Part shown: positions 8,409 through 16,268 of the stretch, one piece after another
Numbering within the stretch: the first letter of the stretch is position 1
Layout: each line of letters opens with the position of its first letter
DNA from: Streptomyces lycii
Lineage (GTDB): Bacteria > Actinomycetota > Actinomycetes > Streptomycetales > Streptomycetaceae
Reading direction: 5' to 3'
Assembly (NCBI RefSeq): GCF_009735685.1
Contig: NZ_WHPN01000283.1
Location: 20,444-76,240, forward strand
DNA: 55,797 nt
Translations under genes and position numbers: made by a program
The notes under the pieces: model-generated
The model's input: only the letters and a program-made list of their open reading frames with translations
Told to the model about the DNA's origin: nothing
Databases searched by the model: none

Positions 8409-9662
8409 GTGCACACCACACCGTCGGCACCGCCCCGGCTGCTGCTGCTCGGCGGCGCGAACCCGCTGCCGTCGAGCGTCGACATCGTCGGGCTCGCGCT
8501 GGACCAGGCGCGCAGCCGCGGCATCCGCACCCATGTCACCCACCGGGCGGAGATGCTCGCGTCGACCCCGCGGATCACCGAACGGGCCGACGGCGCCTCG
8601 GCGGTCGACCCGGAGGACGCCGGTGCCTGCCTGCGGTGGGCCCGGGACCGCCTCGCCGCGGGCGACCGCTTCGACGCGGTGCTGGGCCTGCGGGACACCG
8701 TGCTGGACGCGACCGCCCGGACCGCCTCGCTGCTCGGGGTACCGGGCAACGAACCCGCGGCCGTACGCCGTACCCGTAACAAGGACGCCTGCCGGGAGGC
8801 GCTGGCCCGGGCGGGGTTCCGGCAGCCGGCCGTGCGGCTGTGCGGTACGGCCGACGAGGCGGCGGCGTTCCTGGCGGAGTCGGCCGGACCGTGGGTGGTC
8901 AAGCCGCGGGACGGCATGGGCAGCGTCGGCGTGACGAAGGTGAACGGCCCGCGGGAGCTGCCGGCGGCGCTCGGCGCGCTGCCGGACCGGAGCCCGTTCC
9001 TGGTGGAGGAGTTCGTCACGGGAGCGGAGTTCAGCGCGGAGGGTGTCTTCCTCGGCGGCCGTCCGCGGGTGCTCGCCGTGACCGCGAAGGAGTTGCTGCC
9101 GCCGCCGTGCTTCGTGGAGATCGGGCACGTGCTGCCCGCGGAGCTGCCGGAGGCGGCCCGGCGCGAGATCGAGGACCGGGTGTGCGCCGCGCTGACCGCC
9201 CTGGAACTGCGGTTCGGGGTCTTCCACGTGGAGTTGTGGCTGACCGGGGACGGCGTGGTGCTCGGCGAGGTGCACGTACGGCCCGGCGGCGACTGGCTGC
9301 ACTCGCTGCTGACGTACGCCGTTCCCGGTCTCGAACTGTTCGGGCTGCTCTACGACGACCTGCTGGGCCGCCCCGTGCGGCAGGACCTCGCGCCGACGCG
9401 GGCGGCGGCGGTGCGCTTCCTCGCCCCGGCCCCGGGACGGCTGGTCCGGGTCCGGGGCTGGGAGGAACTGCTGGCCCATCCGGCGGTGCTGCGCGCGGAA
9501 CTGACCGTCACCCCCGGCACGGTCCTCCCGCCGGTACGGCACTCCGGGGACCGGGCGGGGTTCGTCGTCGTCGGCGCGGACACCCCGGCGGGGGCACGCC
9601 GGCTGGCGGAACGGCTCGCCGCATCGGTGGACTTCGTCGTCGAGCCGGCGCGGGCGGCCTGA
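8409..9662 (+). CDS. ATP-grasp ligase 2
   Basis: 417 residues; ATP-grasp family. The central and C-terminal parts carry VVKPRDGMGSVGV, LVEEFVTGAEFSAEG and FHVELWLTGDGVVLGEVHVRPGG, matching the nucleotide and metal-binding segments of carboxylate-amine ligases. The N-terminus (LLLLGGANPLPSS) is a typical pre-ATP-grasp segment. The GTG start follows GGAGAGA at 8398-8404. It is only distantly similar to ligase 1, so the two probably make different bonds. A hairpin sits on its stop codon, and the next gene is convergent. Confidence 0.88.
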   Translation: MHTTPSAPPRLLLLGGANPLPSSVDIVGLALDQARSRGIRTHVTHRAEMLASTPRITERADGASAVDPEDAGACLRWARDRLAAGDRFDAVLGLRDTVLDATARTASLLGVPGNEPAAVRRTRNKDACREALARAGFRQPAVRLCGTADEAAAFLAESAGPWVVKPRDGMGSVGVTKVNGPRELPAALGALPDRSPFLVEEFVTGAEFSAEGVFLGGRPRVLAVTAKELLPPPCFVEIGHVLPAELPEAARREIEDRVCAALTALELRFGVFHVELWLTGDGVVLGEVHVRPGGDWLHSLLTYAVPGLELFGLLYDDLLGRPVRQDLAPTRAAAVRFLAPAPGRLVRVRGWEELLAHPAVLRAELTVTPGTVLPPVRHSGDRAGFVVVGADTPAGARRLAERLAASVDFVVEPARAA

Positions 9663-9673
9663 GCGGAGGCCGC
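9654..9673 (+). terminator. Short hairpin at the end of ATP-grasp ligase 2
   Basis: GCGGCCT (9654-9660) pairs with AGGCCGC (9667-9673) across a 6-base loop that contains the TGA stop. There is no T-run, as is common in high-GC actinobacteria. Probable but weak terminator. Confidence 0.45.
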
Positions 9674-10156
9674 TCCCGGGTGCGTCGGGACGGGGACCTC
9701 CGCGGTCGCCGGGGCACGGACGACCTCCGCGACAGCCGCAGGGCACACCGACTCCGCGACAGCCGCAGGGCACACCGACTCCGCGACAGCCGCAGGGCAC
9801 ACCGACTCCGCGACAGCCGGAGCGCAGACGGCCTCCGCGACAGCCGCAGGGCGGACGATCTCCGCTCCGGACGTCGCGGAGGTCGTTCCGCCCCGGCGAG
9901 GCGTCCGCCCCGGCCGAGGCGGAAGCGCGCCTCCGGCCGCCCGGGCAGCACTTGTTCCCCGGCGACCGGAGCGAAGGTCACTCCCCGGCGGACCGGGCAG
10001 CGCTCACTCCCCGGTGACCGGGGCAGCACTTGTTCCCCGGCGACCGGGACGGACGTCATCCCCGGTGACCGGGACGGAGTTCGGGCCGCCGTCGCAGGGA
10101 CGGAGGCGGGCCGCCGTCGCTGGGACGGAGGCGGGCCGCCGTCGCTGGGACGGGGG
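9663..10156. other. Spacer between convergent genes, filled with repeats
   Basis: 494 bp between ATP-grasp ligase 2 (+) and the XRE regulator (-). It contains the 27-bp array (9725-9859), then short direct repeats of the type CCCCGG(C/T)GACCGG around 9956-10070 and GGACGGAGGCGGGCCGCCGTCGC around 10100-10150. No gene is supported on either strand. Confidence 0.6.
9725..9859. repeat. 27-bp tandem repeat, five copies
   Basis: Copies begin at 9725, 9752, 9779, 9806 and 9833, each starting CTCCGCGACAGCC. The first three are nearly identical (ending GGGCACACCGA) and the last two are diverged. The array lies in the non-coding gap between convergent genes. Confidence 0.9.
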
Positions 10157-11404
10157 TCACTCCGCGGTGGTCGGTGTCGTCTCCTGGAGCCAGCGGGCGC
10201 TCTCCAGGGTCTCGGCGAGAAGGCGCCAGATCTCGGCGGCGAGGTCGATGTTCGCCGCCTGCCTGGCTTCCTCGCCCAGCTCCTTGAGCCGCTGCAGCCC
10301 CTTCTCCTGACGGCCCTCCAGGATCATCAGCCGGCTGTCGAGAATGCTCAGCCTGACCCGGTCCCGGTATGTCAGCAGCAGTTCGCCGCCGAGCAGTTCG
10401 TCGTGCGCCGCGCGGGCGTCCTCCAGCCGGCCCTCCTGGAAGGCGAGGTGCGCCTGGAGGGTCAGCAGCTCCTGGCGCAGCCGCGGGGTGCCGACGAGCG
10501 ACAGAGCGGTCTCCGCCTCCCGCAGGCAGTCGCGGCTGCGGTCCGTGAGCGGCGGGGTGATCTGGAGGTAGAGGGAGGCCGCGGCCAGCCTCAGCCGCAG
10601 CCACAGGATCAGATCGCTGTGGCTGTCCAGGATGCCCAGGGCCCGTTCGAGGTGTTCCCGGGCCCCGTCGTGGTCGCCCTGCCGGAAGCGCACCGTGGCG
10701 GCCGACCAGAGTGCCTCGGCCTTCAGGGTGTCCGTGGCGTCCTCCACCAGGCCGACCAGCTCGTCCACATGCGTCCGGGCGTCGGGCAGCCGCCCGACCT
10801 CGGCCTCGACCGAGACCAGGGTCAGCAGTGCCTGTCCGATGTCCGGCACGGAGAGCTTGGCCTCCTGCTTGGCCAGCTGGTACGCCCGCTCGGCGACGCC
10901 GATCGCCCGGGTCACCTCACCCAGCGACCGCAGACAGCGGGCGAGCTGGGTGAGGGCCCGGCACTGGAGCTCGGGGAGGCTCAGCTCGTCGGCGATCCGC
11001 GTCAGCTCCTCCAGACAGGTCTGCTCCTTGCCGTGCTCGCCCTGGAACCTCCAGTAGCGGGCGACGGTCCAGAAGGCCTGCCAGCGCAGCAGCGGATCGG
11101 CGTCGTCGGCGTCCTCCAACGCGGTGATGACACCCTCGACCGCCTGGTCGTTGTCCGTGGAGTTCGCGATGCTCAACGCCTGGGCCAGCGAGTCCCCGCT
11201 CTGCGGAAGATCGAAAGCTGAGCGGTCCACGCCCAGCTGTTCCGCGAGGTAGGTGATCACCCGGTCCGTGGGTTGCCGCGCACCGGACTCAAGTCGTGAC
11301 AAGTATCCGGTGGAGATCTTGTCTCCCGCGAGAATCGCCTGGGAGAGTCCGCGCTTCTTCCTCAGTTCTTTGAGGCGGCGCCCGAAGTACGGCTGTTCGG
11401 TCAT
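10157..11404 (-). CDS. XRE-type regulator with TPR-like repeats, probable cluster regulator
   Basis: 415 residues. An N-terminal Cro/CI-type helix-turn-helix (residues about 7-60; KKRGLSQ, GYLSRLESGARQPT) is followed by a long all-helical region of TPR-like repeats (for example AIGVAERAYQLAKQEAK, AREHLERALGILDSH, ARAAHDELLGG) of the kind used to sense peptides or small ligands. ATG 11404 is chosen over ATG 11410 because AGCGAG is better spaced. It lies centrally in the cluster, divergent from the dioxygenase gene, and a perfect palindrome sits between them. A role as pathway-specific regulator is inferred; activator or repressor cannot be told. Confidence 0.85.
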   Translation of the reverse strand: MTEQPYFGRRLKELRKKRGLSQAILAGDKISTGYLSRLESGARQPTDRVITYLAEQLGVDRSAFDLPQSGDSLAQALSIANSTDNDQAVEGVITALEDADDADPLLRWQAFWTVARYWRFQGEHGKEQTCLEELTRIADELSLPELQCRALTQLARCLRSLGEVTRAIGVAERAYQLAKQEAKLSVPDIGQALLTLVSVEAEVGRLPDARTHVDELVGLVEDATDTLKAEALWSAATVRFRQGDHDGAREHLERALGILDSHSDLILWLRLRLAAASLYLQITPPLTDRSRDCLREAETALSLVGTPRLRQELLTLQAHLAFQEGRLEDARAAHDELLGGELLLTYRDRVRLSILDSRLMILEGRQEKGLQRLKELGEEARQAANIDLAAEIWRLLAETLESARWLQETTPTTAE

Positions 11405-11739
11405 ACGCATCTCGCTATCCACATGCCCGGATGTGACGTCAGGCCAGCCGGCCACACCTCCGTCACATCTGCACAGAGGACCAACAGGCTGATCATTCCA
11501 GAGGAAGCATAGCACCCGTTTCTCCGGCGCGGCAAGAAACATTGCCCGACGAATCGCCAAGTAACTTACATCTTTCCGCACCCCTTCCAGATACATTTCG
11601 GCAAACTTCTTGGCAATATATTGCCTAAGCCTTGTCACATCGCTAGGTTGGACCCGCCTTTGGCCGGTGCCCGACTCAGGAGGGATGCCGATCCGGGCCG
11701 GGCTCCGACGACCACCGACACGGATAGGAGTTCGACTGC
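11405..11739. promoter_or_regulatory. Divergent promoter region, regulator / dioxygenase
   Basis: 335 bp and clearly more AT-rich than its surroundings. It contains the GGCAATATATTGCC palindrome (listed separately) and a second inverted repeat, TGTGACG (11432-11438) with CGTCACA (11461-11467), close to the regulator start; another TGTCACATCG occurs at 11633. The second motif could be an autoregulatory site. The dioxygenase ribosome binding site ATAGGAG is at the right end. Confidence 0.55.
11600..11625. promoter_or_regulatory. Candidate cluster operator 2 (GGCAATATATTGCC palindrome)
   Basis: A perfect 14-bp palindrome at 11612-11625, with an extra GGCAA half-site 12 bp upstream (11600-11604). 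This is the best copy of the motif shared with 4435-4448 and 17114-17140. It lies in the regulator/dioxygenase divergent promoter. An XRE dimer binding GGCAA half-sites is the natural model. Confidence 0.65.
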
Positions 11740-12549
11740 ATGACACCATCGACCACGCTTCCGCGCGCCGGCGCGACGCCCCTGGACGGCGATCAGCTCG
11801 ACCAGTTCGCGCGCCTCGGTTACCTCGTCCTGCCCGGTTTCCTCCCCGACGACCTGGTGTCGCGGCTCGTGCCCGAGGTCGACCGCTGGGTCGACGAGGG
11901 CCTCCGCACCCAGTCCATAGCCTGCTGCGTCGAACCACAGCTCCACGGCAACCCGCCGGTCCTGGAACTCGAACTGGAGGCACACGGGGAACTCATCGCC
12001 CACCCGCCCCTGATGGACGCCATCACCCAGCTGATGGGTGCGGAGTTCGTCTTCCACCACCTGCACAGCGACCGGCAGCCGCCCGGCATCGCCGGAAAGC
12101 CCTGGCACCACGACTACGAGCAGACCCCGCAGACCGACCGTACACACCCCATGGTGCACGCCCTGCACTACCTCGACGGGCTCGACGAGGACACGTCGTC
12201 CCTCGCGGTGCTTCCGGGGTCGCACCACGAGGTGGCCGAGAAGAACGCCCGCGCCCACCTCGGCACCGGCCGGTTACCGGGAGAGGTCGTCATCGACAGC
12301 CTGCCCCGGGGCTCCACGGTCGTGCTGCACTCCGCGCTGTTCCACGCCCGGCGCCCCCGGCCCGACGGCCCCGGCAAGGACCGGTACTTCGTCGACGCCT
12401 CGTACTGCCGGACCGGGACCCTGTGGCCGCCGGTCAAGCCGTACTGGCGGCACATGCTCAGCCGGGCCAGGGAACTCGGGCTGGACCGCGGCCGGTGGCC
12501 GGAGCTCTTCGCGGAGCGCCACTTCACGGAGTACGCCCGGCCCTCCTGA
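11740..12549 (+). CDS. PhyH-type Fe(II)/2-oxoglutarate dioxygenase (contains a TTA codon)
   Basis: 269 residues; Phytanoyl-CoA dioxygenase family. The facial-triad HxD is in WHHDYE (His123-x-Asp125, nearby His124) and the distal His in LFHARRP (about His202), with a following Arg for 2-oxoglutarate. LPGSHHE is also typical. These enzymes hydroxylate, epoxidise or halogenate small or carrier-bound substrates. ATG 11740 has ATAGGAG upstream. Codon 179 (12274-12276) is TTA, so translation should need the bldA tRNA if this is Streptomyces. Likely tailors the amino acid loaded by the A-T protein (inference). Confidence 0.9.
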   Translation: MTPSTTLPRAGATPLDGDQLDQFARLGYLVLPGFLPDDLVSRLVPEVDRWVDEGLRTQSIACCVEPQLHGNPPVLELELEAHGELIAHPPLMDAITQLMGAEFVFHHLHSDRQPPGIAGKPWHHDYEQTPQTDRTHPMVHALHYLDGLDEDTSSLAVLPGSHHEVAEKNARAHLGTGRLPGEVVIDSLPRGSTVVLHSALFHARRPRPDGPGKDRYFVDASYCRTGTLWPPVKPYWRHMLSRARELGLDRGRWPELFAERHFTEYARPS

Positions 12550-12571
12550 GCCCCGCGTGCCACGACCCGGC

Positions 12572-12600
12572 GGGGCGCGACCTCCACGGGTCGCGACCCC
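12572..12600 (+). terminator. Hairpin between dioxygenase and deacetylase-fusion genes
   Basis: GGGGCGCGACC (12572-12582) is nearly complementary to GGGTCGCGACCCC (12588-12600). It may attenuate read-through. No T-run is present. Confidence 0.35.
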
Positions 12601-12637
12601 GCACGTCAGACCCCTGCATGCCACGAGAGGAGGGGGA

Positions 12638-13702
12638 ATGCTCTATTCAGGAGTGTCCTGGCACACCGGCGGCTACCACGTCGAGGTGCTGGACGGCGAC
12701 GGCCGGCGGGCGATGCCGCCGGCGGAGTTCACCGCCGGCCGTGCCGGAGAGCTGATCGCGTATCTCCGGGCGGTCGGCGAACGCATGGTCACGGTGGTGG
12801 AGAGCACCAACGGAATTCTCGACGGCCGCCTGATGGCCGCGGGCCTGGAGGTGTACCGGGCCGATCCGCATCTGCTGCCCGAACGCCCGCTGTTCGGTTC
12901 GGTGTCCGCCACCGACCTCGCCCACACGGCGCGGCGGAACCTGGACCGGCTCACCCGGCTGGAGAGACGGCGCGGCACCCAGACGGGGCGGGAGGCCGAG
13001 CTGGACGCGTGGATCGTGTCCAGCTCGGCGGAGGTGGACACGGCCGTCATGGAGGGCCGCTGCCTCAGCCACGGTGAGCGCGACCGGCCCACGGTCGCGC
13101 TCACGTTCGACGACGGTCCCCTGCCGCCGTACACCGGCCAGATCCTCGACATTCTGGAGCGCTACGGCGTGCCGGCGACGTTCTTCTGCGTCGGCATGCA
13201 CGCCCGGGCGTACCCGGAGGAACTGGTCCGGATGCGCGAACAGGGCCACGCCCTCGGAAACCACACGTGGTCGCATCCGTTCCTTCCGGAACTGACCCGG
13301 TCGCAGCTCACCGAGCAGCTCGACCGCGCCGGCGAAGCCATCGCCGGGGCGAGCGGGGGCGGCGTGCCGTCGCTGTTCCGCCCGCCGTACGGGGCACGGA
13401 CCCCGCAGGTGATGGAGTGGCTGGCCGCGGCGGGACCGCGGATCGTGCTGTGGGACGTGGTGCCCGACGACTGGTCGATGCCGGGGGCGGAGAGCATCGC
13501 CGCGGCCGTGCTCGACCAGACACGGCCGGGTTCCGTGGTGCTGCTGCACGACGGCGGAGGCGACCGTTCGCAGACGGTGGCCGCGCTGCCGCCCGTCATC
13601 GAGGGGTTGCTGACACGCGGTTTCCGCTTCGTGCCGGTGCACGAGCTGCTGCCCGCGTCCCGCCGTCAGGCGGAGCCGGGACTGACCGCGGCCGCTTCCT
13701 GA
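12638..13702 (+). CDS. Fusion: IS110-transposase-like N-terminal domain + NodB polysaccharide deacetylase
   Basis: 354 residues. Residues about 150-345 are a complete NodB domain: TFDDGP (156-161), HTWSH (209-213), RPPYGA, WDVVPDDW and LLHDG. Residues 1-125 instead look like the RuvC-like N-terminal half of IS110-family transposases (YSGVSWHTGGYHVEVLD, VVEST, LMAAGLEVYRADP, SVSATD). The first catalytic Asp appears replaced by Ser7, while Glu55 and Asp93 may remain. There is no signal peptide, so it should act on a cytosolic small molecule, for example removing an N-acyl protecting group. It has an excellent GAGGAGGGGG ribosome binding site. NodB is firm; the IS110 relationship is by eye. Confidence 0.85.
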   Translation: MLYSGVSWHTGGYHVEVLDGDGRRAMPPAEFTAGRAGELIAYLRAVGERMVTVVESTNGILDGRLMAAGLEVYRADPHLLPERPLFGSVSATDLAHTARRNLDRLTRLERRRGTQTGREAELDAWIVSSSAEVDTAVMEGRCLSHGERDRPTVALTFDDGPLPPYTGQILDILERYGVPATFFCVGMHARAYPEELVRMREQGHALGNHTWSHPFLPELTRSQLTEQLDRAGEAIAGASGGGVPSLFRPPYGARTPQVMEWLAAAGPRIVLWDVVPDDWSMPGAESIAAAVLDQTRPGSVVLLHDGGGDRSQTVAALPPVIEGLLTRGFRFVPVHELLPASRRQAEPGLTAAAS

Positions 13703-13708
13703 CACCCC

Positions 13709-13747
13709 GCGGCGCCGGCACCGTCCTCCGACGGTGACCGGCGCCGC
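13709..13747 (+). terminator. Strong hairpin after the deacetylase-fusion gene
   Basis: GCGGCGCCGG (13709-13718) pairs with CCGGCGCCGC (13738-13747), with an inner CCGTC/GACGG stem. It lies 7 bp after the stop and 65 bp before the oxidase start. It could terminate or attenuate transcription into the oxidase gene. Confidence 0.6.
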
Positions 13748-13811
13748 ACCCTTCCGCGGTGCCGGCGACCGCGCAGCGGACCGGCACCGCCCGTACCGCA
13801 CAGGAGTGCCA

Positions 13812-15293
13812 GTGACCATCACCCATTCCACTTCCACCCGGACAACCGAGACACCACCGGGACCGAAGCCGCCCCGGGCGGACCGGGCACAGACTCCGGA
13901 TCAGACGGATCCGGCACAGCCGGACCCGGCGCAGGCACGGACGGACCAGGCACAGCCGGATCCGGCGCAGGCGGCGCAAGCACAGGCGGCGCAGACGACG
14001 GAACAGGCCGCGGTGGGGACCGCGGTGCGGACCACCGTGCAGACCGCGGTGCGGACCGCGAACTGGGCCGGCAACGTCACGTACGGCTCACCGCGCATCC
14101 ACCGCCCGCACAGCCTGGCCGAGCTGCGAGGGCTGGTCCGCGACCACGCCCGCATCCGGGCGCTGGGCAGCGGCCACTCGTTCAGCCTCGTCGCCGACTC
14201 CGACCACGACCTCGTGCGCCTGGACGGTCTGCCGCCGCACGTCGACGTCGACCCGGGGCGGGCGACCGCGACCGTGACCGCGGGCATGCGCTACGCCGAG
14301 GTCGCCGTAGCGCTGGACCGCGCCGGATGGGCGCTGCCGAACCTGGCGTCGCTGCCGCACATCTCCGTGGCGGGCTGCTGCGCGACCGGAACCCACGGAT
14401 CCGGGAACCACCGGCGCTGCCTGGCGGCCTCCGTACGCGCCCTGCGGCTGCTCGGCCCGGACGGCGACCTGGTCGAACTGGGCCGCGACACGCACCCGGA
14501 CACCTTCCCGGGAGCCGTCGTCGCCCTCGGCGCGCTCGGGATCGTCACCGGGGTCACGCTGGACATCGAGCCGCGCTACGAGATGACCCAACGGGTGCGC
14601 ACGGACGTACCGCTGGACGAGGTGGCCGACCGGTTCGACGCCGTGTTCGCCGCGGCCACCAGCGTCAGCGCGTTCACCGACTGGCGCAGCGGCCGGGCCG
14701 ACGTCTGGCTCAAGCACCGGACGGACCGGCCCGCGGGCGACTGGCGGGGCGGCCGCCCGGCGACGGCCCCGCGGAACCCGGTCCCGGGCATGCCCCCGGA
14801 GTTCAGCACCGAGCAACTCGGGACGGTCGGCCCGTGGTTCGAGCGGCTGCCGCACTTCCGCCCCGAACTGACGCCGGGCGCGGGCGAGGAACTCCAGTCC
14901 GAGTACTACCTGCCGCGCTCCTCGGCCCCGGTCGCGCTGGCCGCGATCAGATCCGTCGGTGACGTGGTGGCTCCGCTGCTGCACATCGCGGAGATACGGA
15001 CGGTCCGCGCGGACGACCTGTGGCTGAGCCCCGCGTACGGAAGGGACTCGGTCACGTTCCACTTCACCTGGGTCAACGACCTCGAAGCGGTGCGGCCGGC
15101 CATCGCCGCGGTGGAGGGGCAACTGCTGCCGCTGGGCGCACGGCCGCACTGGGGCAAGCTGACCGGCCTGACCCCGCGGGAACTCGGGGCACGTTACGAG
15201 CGGGGCGCGGACTTCGGCCGCCTGGCCCGGTCCATGGACCCGACGGGCAAGTTCCGCAACGCGTTCACGCAGGAACTGCTCGCGGACCTCTGA
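13812..15293 (+). CDS. Alditol-oxidase-like FAD-linked oxidase
   Basis: 493 residues. It has an FAD-binding_4 domain with the GSGHSF motif (His122, the covalent-flavin His in alditol oxidases) and a C-terminal ALO-type domain ending in HWGKL and DPTGKFRNAF. Relatives oxidise sugar alcohols or other primary alcohols to aldehydes or acids, giving H2O2. The N-terminus has about 75 extra residues of D/P/A/Q-rich repeats (PDPAQ units) not found in AldO-sized proteins. The GTG at 13812 is preceded by CAGGAG. The substrate here may be an alcohol made by the upstream dioxygenase (inference). Confidence 0.88.
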   Translation: MTITHSTSTRTTETPPGPKPPRADRAQTPDQTDPAQPDPAQARTDQAQPDPAQAAQAQAAQTTEQAAVGTAVRTTVQTAVRTANWAGNVTYGSPRIHRPHSLAELRGLVRDHARIRALGSGHSFSLVADSDHDLVRLDGLPPHVDVDPGRATATVTAGMRYAEVAVALDRAGWALPNLASLPHISVAGCCATGTHGSGNHRRCLAASVRALRLLGPDGDLVELGRDTHPDTFPGAVVALGALGIVTGVTLDIEPRYEMTQRVRTDVPLDEVADRFDAVFAAATSVSAFTDWRSGRADVWLKHRTDRPAGDWRGGRPATAPRNPVPGMPPEFSTEQLGTVGPWFERLPHFRPELTPGAGEELQSEYYLPRSSAPVALAAIRSVGDVVAPLLHIAEIRTVRADDLWLSPAYGRDSVTFHFTWVNDLEAVRPAIAAVEGQLLPLGARPHWGKLTGLTPRELGARYERGADFGRLARSMDPTGKFRNAFTQELLADL

Positions 15294-15296
15294 ACC

Positions 15297-15336
15297 CCGG
15301 GACGGCGGCCGCCGGGTACAACGGCCGCCGTCCCGG
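15297..15336 (+). terminator. Strong terminator hairpin after the FAD oxidase
   Basis: CCGGGACGGCGGCCG (15297-15311) is perfectly complementary to CGGCCGCCGTCCCGG (15322-15336): a 15-bp stem with a 10-base loop, starting 4 bp after the stop codon. Confidence 0.85.
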
Positions 15337-15456
15337 CCCGGGGGTCCGGGTACCGGTAACCGCTTCCGCGGCGAATCCGGGTCACGCGACCTGCACCGGT
15401 CGCGTCGACAGGGGTCCTGGGCGGGACGACGGCCCTGTCGGCACGGGTGTCCTGAG

Positions 15457-15540
15457 CCGGACGACGACCCCGTCCACACGAGACCCCTGGGCCGGACGAC
15501 GACCCCGTCCACACGAGACCCCTGGGCCGGACGACGACCG
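15457..15540. repeat. 35-bp tandem repeat, about 2.4 copies
   Basis: Units beginning CCGGACGACGACC start at 15457, 15492 and 15527. A diverged unit seems to precede them from about 15422. Non-coding. Confidence 0.85.
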
Positions 15541-16268
15541 AGTTCGAACTGGGGACGGCGGGCAGTTGGTGGCGAGGCGTCCGACACCAGCCCGGTCCTC
15601 CCCGTCTCCGTCACCAGCCCGGTCCTCCCCGTGTCCGGCAACCCGGCCCGGGAGGTGGACGGGCGCGGCCTGGCCCTGGTCGAGACGGTTGCCGTCCGCT
15701 GGGGCGTCCAGGACCGCACCGGCCCCGGGAAACCGTGTGGGCGGAGTGCGCGGTGGCCGGCCCGGGGCCCTGAACTCCCGCAGCCGGGCCCTGACCGGTG
15801 TGGTGGTTTCTGCGGGGCCGACCGGGGAGCAACGTCCCGGGCACGGCGGGCCGCGCTGCGACGGTCCCGTTGGGAGCGGTCTCGTTGGGAACGGTCCCGG
15901 TCGCGCGGCGTGCCGGCGGCCCGAGGGGACTCCCGGCTGCGGGCGCCCCGGCCGCGGAGATCCGGCGCGGGGCGGAAACGGATCCTGCCCGGCGCCGGGG
16001 CGGGCCTTGAACCGGCACCGGGACCGGCAGTGGCAGTGGCAGTGGCCTGAGCTTGAACCGGCACGGGGTCCGACCAGCACACCGGGCCCCACCGGCACCC
16101 GGTAGGACCGAAACGGAAGCCGACCGGCGCGGAGATCCACCCGGCGCGAGGTCCGACCCACGCAGGGTCCGACCCGCACAGGGGTTCAACCAGCACGGCT
16201 TCCACCAGCAACGGGCGCAACGAGCACGGGACCCGACGTAGCTCACGAAAGACGACTGCCGGGCTCTT

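Larger units (their letters stand above)
15294..16268. other. Repeat-rich spacer with no supported gene
   Basis: 975 bp between the oxidase (+) and the SDR gene (-). After the terminator come the 35-bp array (about 15422-15540), a 27-bp duplication around 15585-15640 (CACCAGCCCGGTCCTCCCC twice), and short repeats such as GTTGGGAGCGGTC/GTTGGGAACGGTC near 15880. Frames are open on both strands but encode only R/P/G-rich sequence without motifs. The 35-bp period is not a multiple of three, which argues against coding. Confidence 0.6.

Noticed and set aside
8009..8779. Open frame of 256 codons overlapping ATP-grasp ligase 2
   Set aside because: It is composed of repeat-derived sequence and an out-of-frame shadow of the ligase; no start signal or domain.
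9725..9859. 27-bp array as a CRISPR
   Set aside because: The units are contiguous with no unique spacers and no cas genes are nearby.
9508..10059. Minus-strand open frame with ALRLSRR repeats
   Set aside because: It is a translation of the 27-bp array; the start lacks a ribosome binding site and no family resembles it.
12638..13000. An active IS110 element at the deacetylase gene
   Set aside because: Only the N-terminal transposase-like domain is seen, its first catalytic Asp looks replaced, and it runs in frame into NodB. No C-terminal Tnp20 domain or element ends are present.
15382..16179. Long open frames on both strands in the oxidase-SDR gap
   Set aside because: They are R/P/G-rich, contain a 35-bp repeat that is not a multiple of three, and lack ribosome binding sites and motifs. 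High GC keeps frames open by chance.
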